Shown: positions 1 to 7,785 of the stretch, piece by piece
Position numbering within the stretch: position 1 is the first letter of the stretch
Layout: every line of letters begins with the position of its first letter
Origin: HKST-UBA178 sp965223815
GTDB lineage: Bacteria > Pseudomonadota > Gammaproteobacteria > Chromatiales > Chromatiaceae
Reading direction: 5' to 3'
Assembly (NCBI GenBank): GCA_965223815.1
Contig: OZ245019.1
Location: 124,001 to 188,000, forward strand
Length of the DNA: 64,000 nucleotides
Notes under the pieces: model-generated
Seen by the model: only the letters and a program-made list of their open reading frames with translations
Told to the model about the DNA's origin: nothing
Database searches by the model: none
Program-made: the position numbers and the translations under genes

Positions 1-1
1 G

Positions 2-556
2 CCACCGACACTCCCTGAGCGGGAAGGCTGGGTCGATCGTGAGCGGCTTCATGGGTTTTCCGGCAGGAGCCGCAAACCACAGATGGCCCTGGCTGCTCGG
101 TTTGGTTTTCAGGACTATGCACAACCCGCAGGAGGTTGCTGTTTTCTAACCGACGCCCAATACGCCGCCAAGCTGTCCGATCTGTGGCAAGCAAGGGGCA
201 GCAGACAATACGATCTTGACGATATAATGCTGCTCAAGGTAGGGCGGCATCTCCGGCCTCGGCCCCATTTCAAATTGATCATCTCCAGAGAGGAGGGGGA
301 AGGGAACTTCCTCAGGGGTTACCGTAACCAGTACATGAGTATTAATAGCCTGAGCCACCCAGGGCCGATGGCTCTGATCGACGGAGAGATCGAGGAAGCC
401 GATATCTTGTTGGCAGCGCGATTGGTGGCCCGATATGGTAAGGGTAGATCCGCGGATCAGGTTGAACTGGAACTGAGGGAGGCCCAGGGCAAGAAGCGCA
501 TTCTGAAGGTGGCGCCCCTTGCATCTGAAAACATTCCTACGCAGTGGTTTTTATGA
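2..556 (+). CDS. MnmA/TrmU-like PP-loop protein, C-terminal part (5' truncated by window edge)
   Basis: The frame is open back to base 2, so the start and the N-terminal PP-loop ATPase domain lie outside the window. The visible part runs SGRSRKPQ, then PAGGCCFLTD, then LKVGRHLRP, a pattern I recognise from proteins annotated as tRNA (5-methylaminomethyl-2-thiouridylate)-methyltransferase-like with a DUF814/NFACT-R_1-type C-terminal domain. Such proteins are thought to activate a substrate with ATP for sulfur transfer. The substrate here is unknown. A TusA-like sulfur carrier overlaps its stop codon, which supports a sulfur-transfer role. The family call rests on remembered motifs from the C-terminal half only. 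Confidence 0.7.
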   Translation, partial: PPTLPEREGWVDRERLHGFSGRSRKPQMALAARFGFQDYAQPAGGCCFLTDAQYAAKLSDLWQARGSRQYDLDDIMLLKVGRHLRPRPHFKLIISREEGEGNFLRGYRNQYMSINSLSHPGPMALIDGEIEEADILLAARLVARYGKGRSADQVELELREAQGKKRILKVAPLASENIPTQWFL

Positions 557-783
557 ATCCGGTTGTAGTGGATGCGCGCCGCCTGCTTTGCCCGCTGCCC
601 GTTATCAGAGTCCAGGATCGTGTCGCGGGACTCGAACCAGGGACCCGGGTAGTGGCCATTGGCACCGACCCGGGCGTTTTGCAGGACATCCCCGCCTGGT
701 GCCGGATAAATGGGCATAATCTTCTTGAGACTCGAATCGTAGACGGCGAGTACATCGTCACCCTGGAGGTGGGTGGGGGGTGA
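553..783 (+). CDS. TusA/SirA-family sulfur carrier protein
   Basis: A 76-residue protein with the family motif DARRLLCPLPVIR near the N-terminus. The cysteine of CPLP is the persulfide-carrying residue in TusA proteins. The ATG at 553 overlaps the upstream TGA (ATGA), and a GTG at 544 is an alternative start. TusA proteins pass persulfide sulfur to acceptors such as the tRNA 2-thiolation enzyme MnmA or DsrEFH. Translational coupling to an MnmA-like protein makes that protein the likely partner. Whether this is housekeeping TusA or a specialised paralogue cannot be decided here, so no symbol is given. Confidence 0.85.
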   Translation: MNPVVVDARRLLCPLPVIRVQDRVAGLEPGTRVVAIGTDPGVLQDIPAWCRINGHNLLETRIVDGEYIVTLEVGGG

Positions 784-1928
784 AGGAGTCGCGGTTGACA
801 GATGCAGAGAGGATGATTGCCACACGTAAAGTGACTATGGCGGGCGCGATAGTCAACGTCTTGCTGTCGCTGTTCAAGATTCTGTTCGGTTGGTTGGCAC
901 ACTCCCAATCACTGCTGGCGGACGGTATTCACTCTCTCTCGGACCTGCTCTCGGATGCCCTGGTGTGGTATGCAGCCGGCCATGCCGCCCAGGGTCCCGA
1001 TAGTGACCACCCTTACGGGCATGGTCGTTTCGAAACACTAGCCACTCTCGGTCTCGGAATACTGCTGCTGCTTGTGTCGTTGGGTATCGCCTGGGATGCG
1101 GTAAGCCGACTGTTTGCCCCGGAGCGCCTGCTGGTGCCCGGTGCCTTGGCGCTGGTGGTTGCATTCGGATCGGTGCTGGCGAAGGAGTGGCTGTATCACT
1201 ACACCATGAAGTTCGCACGGCGAATCAAGTCGGACATGTTACGGGCCAATGCCTGGCATCATCGTTCCGACGCCGTCTCCTCTATTGTGGTTCTGGTGGG
1301 TGTTGGCGGCACCATGGCAGGGCTTCCTTATCTGGATTCCATTGCTGCTGTTGCGGTGGCATTGATGATCGCGCACATTGGATGGGAGCTTGGTTGGCCT
1401 GCCGTCCAGGAGTTGGCGGACGCGGGCCTGGAAGAGGAGCGTCTGGAGAAGATCCGCCACACTATTCACTCTGTTGATGGGGTTAAAGAGATTCATATGC
1501 TACGCACTCGGAGAAGTGCCGGGCAGGCTTCTGCGGATGTCCATGTACTGGTAAATCCCCATGTGAGTGTGTCCGAGGGTCATATGATCGGGCAGATGGT
1601 AATGGACCAATTACTGGACGAAGTGGAAGAGATCTCCGATGTGACCGTACATATCGATCCCGAGGACGATGAGGTGGCGATACCCAGCCAGGGGTTACCC
1701 TTGCGAGACCAGGCGGAAGCGTTGTTGGCTAAGGCCTGGAAGCATATACCCCATCCTGGTTATGAGCGTCTGCTCCTCCACTATCTCGATGGAAAGATCG
1801 ATGTGGATGTGTTCTACCCTCTGTCGCTCTACGAGGATAGTGCAACCACTGATCAGCTGAGGGTGCGACTTCAGGATAGGATTGATCCGCTGGATCAGTT
1901 TGGACAAGTGAGAATCTACTACGGTTGA
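780..1928 (+). CDS. Cation diffusion facilitator (CDF) family metal efflux transporter
   Basis: A 382-residue inner-membrane protein of the FieF type. Metal-site motifs are visible in order: LLADGIHSLSD in helix 2, HPYGHGRFE after helix 3, and HHRSDAVSS in helix 5. A soluble C-terminal domain follows, with VDGVKEIHMLRTRR and HVLVNPHVSVSEGH. CDF proteins export Zn(II), Fe(II) or similar ions in exchange for protons. The GTG at 780 overlaps the stop of the TusA-like gene; an ATG at 813 is an alternative start. After the usual CDF domain there are about 90 extra residues beginning near residue 300. The metal cannot be assigned from sequence alone. Confidence 0.88.
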   Translation: MKESRLTDAERMIATRKVTMAGAIVNVLLSLFKILFGWLAHSQSLLADGIHSLSDLLSDALVWYAAGHAAQGPDSDHPYGHGRFETLATLGLGILLLLVSLGIAWDAVSRLFAPERLLVPGALALVVAFGSVLAKEWLYHYTMKFARRIKSDMLRANAWHHRSDAVSSIVVLVGVGGTMAGLPYLDSIAAVAVALMIAHIGWELGWPAVQELADAGLEEERLEKIRHTIHSVDGVKEIHMLRTRRSAGQASADVHVLVNPHVSVSEGHMIGQMVMDQLLDEVEEISDVTVHIDPEDDEVAIPSQGLPLRDQAEALLAKAWKHIPHPGYERLLLHYLDGKIDVDVFYPLSLYEDSATTDQLRVRLQDRIDPLDQFGQVRIYYG

Positions 1929-2027
1929 TCCCAAGCTGTGACGGGATGGAAAACAGCGGGTATTGGGTCGGCTGGATTCTGAGCCGCTGATTCGCCCGCA
2001 CGATAACGGTGCGTTGATATCCTAGTG

Positions 2028-2065
2028 CGCACTATTATGGTGCACAGGGTTGCCATTGGGGTGCA
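2028..2065 (+). promoter_or_regulatory. Tandem NtrC-binding enhancer upstream of glnA
   Basis: The 17-mer at 2028-2044 (CGCACTATTATGGTGCA) matches the NtrC consensus TGCAC-N7-GTGCA with one change. A weaker copy ending in GGTGCA lies at 2049-2065, exactly 21 bp or two helical turns downstream, as expected for cooperative dimers. The pair sits about 150 bp before the sigma-54 promoter of glnA, a normal enhancer distance. Confidence 0.75.
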
Positions 2066-2211
2066 ACGGCAACGCTTGGGTAGCGGGCGGGGATAGCAGC
2101 CAAGGTTGCCAAAAAACCTATGGCAGGGATTATTTCTACTTGTTTTTATTGAAAAAAGACTGCTTGTAGCCTGGGTAAAGGGGAGCAGAACCGATGGCAT
2201 CCGGCATCCCG

Positions 2212-2227
2212 TGGCACATTTTCTGCT
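2212..2227 (+). promoter_or_regulatory. Sigma-54 promoter of glnA
   Basis: TGGCACATTTTCTGCT has the invariant GG and GC exactly 10 bases apart (-24/-12 elements). The predicted start site near 2238 gives a leader of about 100 nt before the glnA ATG at 2337. Its presence rules out the longer reading frame that would begin at 2106. Confidence 0.78.
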
Positions 2228-2336
2228 ATATACTCCCCATTCCTTAGCTCCCGGAATAGTAACTCGGGTATATCTGTATTCGTCACAGGGTCGTGCAATC
2301 GGCCTGTATTCATACTTTGCCTTGTTGGAGAACATA

Positions 2337-3743
2337 ATGGCCTCGAAAATTTTGAAGATGATTAAAGATAACGAAGTGAAGTTCGTTGATCTTCGTTTCA
2401 CGGATACCCGTGGAAAAGAACAGCACGTCTCAATGCCCGCTTCGGTTATCGATGAGGAGATGTTCAACGAAGGCAAGATGTTTGATGGCTCCTCTATTTC
2501 TGGTTGGAAGGGTATCAACGAGTCAGACATGGTATTGATGCCTGACCAGAAGTCCGCAGTGATGGACCCGTTCACCGACGAGGCCACTCTGAATATTCGC
2601 TGTGATATCCTCGAGCCAACAACCATGGAGGGATACGAGCGGGATCCACGCTCGGTTGCCAAGCGTGCCGAAGCCTACCTTCAGTCCACCGGGGTTGCCG
2701 ACGGAGCCTATTTCGGACCCGAGCCGGAGTTCTTTATTCTGGATGATGTCCGCTACGGTGCAAGCATGGCGGGCGCCTTTTACAAACTCGATTCAGATGA
2801 GGCCGAATGGAATTCGGAGCGGGTTTACGAAGACGGTAATATCGGCCACAGACCCAAGCTCAAAGGGGGATATTTTCCAGTGCCGCCCGTGGACTCCCTG
2901 AATGATATTCGTGCCGCCATGTGTTTGGCACTTGAGGAGATGGGGGTAACGGTAGAGGTTCACCACCACGAGGTGGCAACTGGCGGGCAGTGTGAGATAG
3001 GTACCAAATTCAGTACTCTGGTGCGCCGTGCCGACGAAAATCAGATCATGAAGTATGTGATCCAGAACGTGGGCCACGCGTACGGCAAGACAGTCACATT
3101 CATGCCCAAACCCATAGTCGGTGACAACGGTTCCGGTATGCACGTTCATCAGTCCCTCACCAAGGGTGGCGAGAACATCTTTGCGGGTACGCAGTATGGC
3201 GGACTTTCCGAGACAGCGCTCTACTATATCGGCGGCATCATCAAGCATGCCCGAGCACTGAATGCTTTCACCAATGCCTCCACCAACTCGTACAAGCGTT
3301 TGGTTCCCGGATTCGAGGCGCCCGTCATGCTCGCTTATTCAGCGCGTAATCGCTCGGCCTCCATCCGTATTCCCTGGGTGTCCAGCCCCAAGGCACGACG
3401 TATTGAGGTGCGCTTCCCCGACCCCACCGCTAACCCATACCTCGCCTTCTCAGCAATGATGATGGCTGGTCTGGATGGAATACAGAACAAGATCCATCCG
3501 GGCGAGGCAATGGACAAAGACCTTTACGATCTTCCCGCGGAAGAGGCGATGGCGATTCCTACGGTCTGCCACAGCCTGGATCAGGCGCTCGAATGCCTCA
3601 ATGGCGATAGAGAATTTCTTACCACAGGCGGGGTGTTCACCGACGACCTGATCGACGGCTACATAGACTTGAAAATGGAAGAAGTTACCCGTCTGCGGAT
3701 GACTACTCATCCCGTCGAGTTCGACATGTACTACAGTCTCTGA
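2337..3743 (+). CDS. glnA: Glutamine synthetase type I
   Basis: Makes glutamine from glutamate, ammonia and ATP; cytoplasmic dodecamer. The product is 468 residues, the usual GSI-beta length. Visible motifs include FDGSSISGW, the GPEPEFF metal site, NGSGMHVHQSL and the adenylylation loop KDLYDLPAEE. The tyrosine of that loop is residue 397, the same number as in enteric enzymes, so GlnE-type adenylylation is expected. The start is the ATG at 2337 (MASKILK), preceded by GGAG; the frame is open back to 2106 but that stretch contains the sigma-54 promoter. Expression is expected under NtrC control, and a strong terminator follows. Confidence 0.97.
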   Translation: MASKILKMIKDNEVKFVDLRFTDTRGKEQHVSMPASVIDEEMFNEGKMFDGSSISGWKGINESDMVLMPDQKSAVMDPFTDEATLNIRCDILEPTTMEGYERDPRSVAKRAEAYLQSTGVADGAYFGPEPEFFILDDVRYGASMAGAFYKLDSDEAEWNSERVYEDGNIGHRPKLKGGYFPVPPVDSLNDIRAAMCLALEEMGVTVEVHHHEVATGGQCEIGTKFSTLVRRADENQIMKYVIQNVGHAYGKTVTFMPKPIVGDNGSGMHVHQSLTKGGENIFAGTQYGGLSETALYYIGGIIKHARALNAFTNASTNSYKRLVPGFEAPVMLAYSARNRSASIRIPWVSSPKARRIEVRFPDPTANPYLAFSAMMMAGLDGIQNKIHPGEAMDKDLYDLPAEEAMAIPTVCHSLDQALECLNGDREFLTTGGVFTDDLIDGYIDLKMEEVTRLRMTTHPVEFDMYYSL

Positions 3744-3767
3744 CCTACAGTAATTTTCTCAATCGTG

Positions 3768-3797
3768 CGGCGCCTTCCCTCCGAAGGCGCCGTTTTT
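3768..3797 (+). terminator. Rho-independent terminator after glnA
   Basis: A perfect 10-bp stem, CGGCGCCTTC with GAAGGCGCCG, closes a 5-nt loop and is followed directly by TTTTT. It separates glnA transcription from the DUF4124 gene and ntrBC. Confidence 0.9.
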
Positions 3798-3876
3798 ATT
3801 GCGCTTGTCGGTAAAATTGACCGCTCGTCATGAGATACCATTGTGAGCCAATCACGCCTGGGCTATTCTTTGTGAC

Positions 3877-4425
3877 ATGAAAAACGCGCTTATTATGATG
3901 TTTCTATTCACTTCCACCGTGACTGCCGGTGTTTACCGCTGGGTGGACGATCAAGGTCAGGTACACTTTTCCGACCAGCCCAGCCAAGGTGCCAAGCAGG
4001 TAGAATTGAGGGAGACTTCGGTCTATACACCTCCCGCAGATCAGCAGCTTGAGTCGAACGTATCCAGGGGTGGCGAAGAAAGTGAGGGTGCCGACCCAGA
4101 GTTTTCCTACAGCAGTATAGCCATTGTCGCTCCAGAGGCTGATGAGCCCATTCGTTCGAACGCGGGACAGGTAGATATCTCGGTGGAGTTGCAACCGGGG
4201 CTCCAACCCGGTCACCTGATAAGGGTTTTTTTGGATGATACCCAAGCCGCCGAGGATCTGGACACAACCCAAATTAGTCTGCAGGATGTGGATCGTGGGA
4301 CTCACAAGCTGAGTGTTGCGGTCATCGATCCCGAAGGGAGAGAGTTGAAGCGCTCTGATACCATCAACTTTCATGTGTTGAGGGTGGCGGCACCTCGGGC
4401 GCAGCCGTTTGGCGGCGGCGGTTGA
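3877..4425 (+). CDS. DUF4124 domain-containing secreted protein
   Basis: A 182-residue protein with a short signal peptide (MKNALIMMFLFTSTVTAG) followed at once by the DUF4124 signature GVYRWVDDQGQVHFSDQPSQGAKQ. The C-terminal part (about residues 95-165) looks like an Ig-like beta domain, with HLIRVFLDD and GTHKLSVAVIDPEGRELKRS. It is predicted to be periplasmic. Function is unknown; DUF4124 proteins often sit next to glnA or ntrB in Gammaproteobacteria. It is flanked by terminators on both sides, so it is probably transcribed alone. No enzymatic residues are recognisable. Confidence 0.85.
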   Translation: MKNALIMMFLFTSTVTAGVYRWVDDQGQVHFSDQPSQGAKQVELRETSVYTPPADQQLESNVSRGGEESEGADPEFSYSSIAIVAPEADEPIRSNAGQVDISVELQPGLQPGHLIRVFLDDTQAAEDLDTTQISLQDVDRGTHKLSVAVIDPEGRELKRSDTINFHVLRVAAPRAQPFGGGG

Positions 4426-4456
4426 TTCGGCGACTCGCTAACTCGTGATACTCATG

Positions 4457-4480
4457 GGGCGCCAAATTCGGCGCCCTTTC
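4457..4480 (+). terminator. Rho-independent terminator after the DUF4124 gene
   Basis: Stem GGGCGCC / GGCGCCC with loop AAATTC, followed by a short TTT tract. It lies 31 bp after the DUF4124 stop codon and before the ntrB control region. Confidence 0.7.
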
Positions 4481-4532
4481 TGTTAGATCCTCCTAGATTT
4501 CGTCCAAAAATCCACTTGCGCCTCCGGGGCAA

Positions 4533-4549
4533 TGCACTATTATGGTGCA
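4533..4549 (+). promoter_or_regulatory. NtrC-binding site upstream of ntrBC
   Basis: TGCACTATTATGGTGCA is an essentially perfect match to the 17-bp NtrC dimer consensus and shares 16 of 17 bases with the box upstream of glnA. It lies about 100 bp upstream of a -24/-12 promoter. Confidence 0.82.
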
Positions 4550-4644
4550 TACTTGATAGCCACTGGCACTGCTCAATGGCAGACAATACGGCCTAAGACC
4601 AGTGATTTCGGGGGGCCTCTGGTAGCTACACGGTCAACAATAAC

Positions 4645-4661
4645 TTGGTTCGTTTCTTGCT
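4645..4661 (+). promoter_or_regulatory. Sigma-54 promoter of ntrBC
   Basis: TTGGTTCGTTTCTTGCT has GG-N10-GC spacing and the strong TTGCT -12 element; the -24 element (TTGG) lacks the following CAC. The predicted start site near 4672 makes the ATG at 4695 the likely ntrB start and excludes the GTG at 4674, which would have almost no leader. Confidence 0.68.
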
Positions 4662-4694
4662 GTTCAATTCGGTGTGAATTGTACTGATATATCA

Positions 4695-5768
4695 ATGAGC
4701 ATCGACAAGACCCGAATTCTGGACAATCTGAACAGCGTCGTTTTGCTCTTCGACCAATCCCTAAGACTGGAATACATGAATCCGGCCGCAGAAGTTTTAT
4801 TCGCCGCCAGCTCCCGACACATGATCGGGCTGGGGGTGGGTGATCTTGTCCAGTGTCCGGGCGGATTGGCAGAGCGAAATCTACAACGTTCTCTAAAGAC
4901 GGGGCGTCTTTTCACCGAACGAGAATTGACCCTGACGCTGCCGGAAAATAAAACTGCCACGGTAGATTGTACGGTCATACCACTCAGCGACAGAGATGGT
5001 GAGCTGGGATTGTTGGTGGAGCTGCAGCAAATTGATCGCCACCTTCGCATCAGTAAGGAGGAGCATCTGCTCAGACAGCATCAGGCGACCAGAGACCTTG
5101 TCCGTGGTTTGGCCCACGAGATAAAAAACCCGCTGGGTGGTTTACGCGGGGCCGCACAGTTGCTGGAGCAAGAGCTAGGCGATCCGGCGCTCGGGGAATA
5201 CACTCAGATCATCATTGATGAAGCAGATCGCCTGCAATCCTTGGTGGACCGGATGCTTGGTCCCAACCGTCTGCCGCAACTCTACTCGGCCAATATTCAC
5301 ACGCTATTGGAACGAGTACGTAGTCTGGTAGCTGCGGAATATGGCGAGCGTATCGAGATCGAGAGAGACTACGATCCGAGCATACCGGAGCTCCGCCTGG
5401 ATATCGGAAGTATTATTCAGGCGCTGCTCAATATACTCCAAAATGCCGCCCGGGCGGTTGATCAGGTGGAGAACGGTCGAATCAGACTGCACACCAGAGT
5501 GCTGCGGCAGTTCACGATTGGGCATCAACGGCATCGACTTGTGGTGCAGATAGGCATCGAAGACAACGGTCCGGGTATACCCGAGCAGATTAGGGAGAAG
5601 ATTTTCTACCCGATGGTGACTGCCACCGAAGGCGGAATGGGTTTGGGGTTGTCTATCTCCCAATCGCTGATAAATCTCCATGGCGGTCTGGTCGAGTGCG
5701 AGACCGAACCGGGCAGAACTCTCTTTTCCGTTCTTCTACCGGTGGAGAATCCAAATGCAAAGAAGTAA
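4695..5768 (+). CDS. ntrB: Nitrogen regulation sensor histidine kinase NtrB
   Basis: A 357-residue cytoplasmic kinase and phosphatase of the NtrC system, controlled by PII. It has an N-terminal PAS domain (about residues 5-110, MNPAAEVLF), the H-box LAHEIKNPLGG with the phospho-accepting His, the N-box ALLNILQNAARA, and the G1/G2 boxes DNGPGIPE and GGMGLGLSIS. No transmembrane segment is seen, as expected. The ATG at 4695 is chosen because it aligns with the family N-terminus and leaves a usable leader after the sigma-54 promoter. Its 3' end overlaps ntrC by 14 nt, so translation is probably coupled. Confidence 0.95.
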   Translation: MSIDKTRILDNLNSVVLLFDQSLRLEYMNPAAEVLFAASSRHMIGLGVGDLVQCPGGLAERNLQRSLKTGRLFTERELTLTLPENKTATVDCTVIPLSDRDGELGLLVELQQIDRHLRISKEEHLLRQHQATRDLVRGLAHEIKNPLGGLRGAAQLLEQELGDPALGEYTQIIIDEADRLQSLVDRMLGPNRLPQLYSANIHTLLERVRSLVAAEYGERIEIERDYDPSIPELRLDIGSIIQALLNILQNAARAVDQVENGRIRLHTRVLRQFTIGHQRHRLVVQIGIEDNGPGIPEQIREKIFYPMVTATEGGMGLGLSISQSLINLHGGLVECETEPGRTLFSVLLPVENPNAKK

Positions 5769-7164
5769 CCGTGTATGGGTTATCGATGATGATCGTTCAA
5801 TCCGCTGGGTATTGGAAAAAGCACTGCAGAAAGCCGATATGGAAGTGACCAGCTATGCCAGTGCTGAGGGAGTGATGGAAGCGCTCTCCCAAGGATTGCC
5901 GGATGCCGTGGTCTCCGATGTGCGAATGCCGGGATTGGATGGTATCTCCCTGCTGCTCGATATAAACCGCCTCTATCCCGAGTTGCCGGTGATCATCATG
6001 ACCGCCCACTCGGACCTGGATAGTGCCGTAGCGGCGTACAATAGCGGCGCCTTTGAGTATCTCCCCAAGCCTTTCGATGTGGATGAGGCCATCGAGCAGG
6101 TATCTCGGGCCTGCCGAAAAAGCCAGGGGGAGCGACAGGGACGCCAAGAGAGTCAGCCTGTTCGTCAAGAAATCATTGGTGAGGCACCGGCCATGCAAGA
6201 GGTGTTTCGTGCAATTGGCAGGCTGGCGAGATCCAATATCACGGTGTTGATCAACGGAGAATCGGGAACAGGAAAGGAGCTGGTGGCTCAGGCTCTGCAC
6301 AGACACAGTCCGAGGGCGGAGGCGCCCTTCATTGCGCTGAATATGGCAGCCATACCCCGGGATCTCATGGAGTCGGAGTTGTTTGGTCACGAGCGGGGCG
6401 CTTTTACTGGCGCTCAGACCAGAAGATTGGGGCGCTTCGAGCAAGCCGATGGCGGTACCCTGTTCCTGGATGAGATTGGCGACATGACGCCGGAGCTGCA
6501 AACCCGTCTGCTGCGGGTTCTGGCGGATGGGGAGTTTTATCGGGTGGGTGGACATGAGCCTATTACCGTCGATGTCCGTATCATCGCTGCCACCCATCAG
6601 AATTTGGAGCAGCGGGTAAAAGAAGGCAGGTTTCGTGAAGATCTGTTTCACCGCTTGAACGTCATTCGAATTCATGTGCCCTCTCTCAGAGAACGGCGGG
6701 AAGACATCGGATTGTTAATGAACCATTTCTTGGCCAGTGCGGCCGAAGAGCTGAAGGTGGAGAGTAAGCTTCTGCTGCCGGAGACACTCGAGGAACTCAA
6801 GAAATTGGATTGGCCCGGTAATGTACGGCAGCTGGAGAACACCGCCCGTTGGTTGACGGTCATGGCTTCAAGCCGGGAGATTCATGTCGAGGATTTGCCA
6901 CCCGAAGCGAGGATCGTCGAAGGTGGATCCAATGAAACCGGTGACTGGAGAAATCAGCTAAGAATCTGGGCCAGAAACCGCCTCTCGGCCGGCCAAAGGA
7001 ATCTACTGCAGGAAGCCACTCCCGCATTCGAGAGTGTTATGGTGGAAACTGCGCTGGAGCAAACCGGTGGACGGCGTCATGATGCGGCCAAACTGCTTGG
7101 CTGGGGAAGAAATACACTAACCCGAAAGATCAGGGAGCTTGGCTTGGATACCCAGATTGATTGA
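5755..7164 (+). CDS. ntrC: Nitrogen regulation response regulator NtrC
   Basis: A 469-residue sigma-54 activator, the same length as the E. coli protein. It has a receiver domain with the phospho-acceptor in VSDVRMPG (about residue 54). The AAA+ domain carries GESGTGKE (Walker A), the sigma-54 contact loop GAFTGA and FLDEIGD (Walker B). A Fis-type helix-turn-helix closes the protein (AAKLLGWGRNTLTRKI). The ATG at 5755, preceded by GGAG, gives the family start MQRSNRVWVIDDD; the frame is open further upstream inside ntrB. It should activate glnA and its own operon through the NtrC boxes at 2028 and 4533. Confidence 0.96.
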   Translation: MQRSNRVWVIDDDRSIRWVLEKALQKADMEVTSYASAEGVMEALSQGLPDAVVSDVRMPGLDGISLLLDINRLYPELPVIIMTAHSDLDSAVAAYNSGAFEYLPKPFDVDEAIEQVSRACRKSQGERQGRQESQPVRQEIIGEAPAMQEVFRAIGRLARSNITVLINGESGTGKELVAQALHRHSPRAEAPFIALNMAAIPRDLMESELFGHERGAFTGAQTRRLGRFEQADGGTLFLDEIGDMTPELQTRLLRVLADGEFYRVGGHEPITVDVRIIAATHQNLEQRVKEGRFREDLFHRLNVIRIHVPSLRERREDIGLLMNHFLASAAEELKVESKLLLPETLEELKKLDWPGNVRQLENTARWLTVMASSREIHVEDLPPEARIVEGGSNETGDWRNQLRIWARNRLSAGQRNLLQEATPAFESVMVETALEQTGGRRHDAAKLLGWGRNTLTRKIRELGLDTQID

Positions 7165-7365
7165 GCCCATGCAGCCTATTCGGCCGTGAGATCGATACGG
7201 CCTGTCCCCATAGGGGAAACGCCGATGGCTGCTGAGCGATGCCTTCCGTTATAATGCGCTCATCAGGGTCCTCGGATTAGTATCTGTTCGTTATAGCACC
7301 ATGCATATGGCCGGATGGATCTGTTGTATTGCTGCCTTGATGCTAAAGTTGTTTGGAGGATAACG

Positions 7366-7761
7366 ATGGATGCCAGCAGTATTGATCTCCCCGGTTCCGA
7401 AGTAGAGAGCCTGTCAGCCGATAGTGATCGGTTGATCGTGCGTTTTTCGCGCGCCTTTATTAATAAAACCATGACAGGTTCTGACGAGCGTACCCGCTGG
7501 TGGCAATCGGGGCGGCTTGAATTCGAAGGGGGAACCTTGCAGGGGAAGGCGCCCGAGTTGCCCGCCGTCTGTAGCGGGGGGGACGTGGGAGAGAACATCT
7601 ACACCTATCGGGACATGATACCCATTCCCCTGGAAAGCAGGGGCACTGCCCATTGCGATCTTGGGTTTGTTGGGTGTGAGGAGCGGCTGGTCATTCAGGC
7701 CCGGGGCGTGCGCCTGGTTATGGACGACAGGCCCCACTACATAGAGCACCTGCGGCCTTAA
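7366..7761 (+). CDS. Conserved-looking protein of unknown function
   Basis: A 131-residue soluble protein that I do not recognise. GGAGG at 7354-7358 supports the ATG at 7366; the frame extends upstream to 7315. No signal peptide or membrane segment is seen. Three cysteines lie in the second half (PAVCSGG, AHCDLGFVGCEERL), and arginine and acidic residues are frequent. A TATAAT at 7250-7255 could be a -10 element, but its -35 region is poor. It is monocistronic and convergent with the following tlpA-like gene, with 24 bp between the stops. Real-gene status rests on the ribosome-binding site and lack of a competing frame. Confidence 0.7.
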   Translation: MDASSIDLPGSEVESLSADSDRLIVRFSRAFINKTMTGSDERTRWWQSGRLEFEGGTLQGKAPELPAVCSGGDVGENIYTYRDMIPIPLESRGTAHCDLGFVGCEERLVIQARGVRLVMDDRPHYIEHLRP

Positions 7762-7785
7762 GTCTCCCAACAGCTTCTTTGAATG

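Noticed and set aside
2106..2336. N-terminal extension of the glnA reading frame (77 extra codons)
   Set aside because: The stretch contains the sigma-54 promoter and has no similarity to glutamine synthetase; the family N-terminus begins at 2337.
7181..7217. Small inverted repeats after ntrC (GGCCGT / ACGGCC and TCCCC / GGGGA) as a terminator
   Set aside because: Neither is followed by a T tract, so an intrinsic terminator is not supported.
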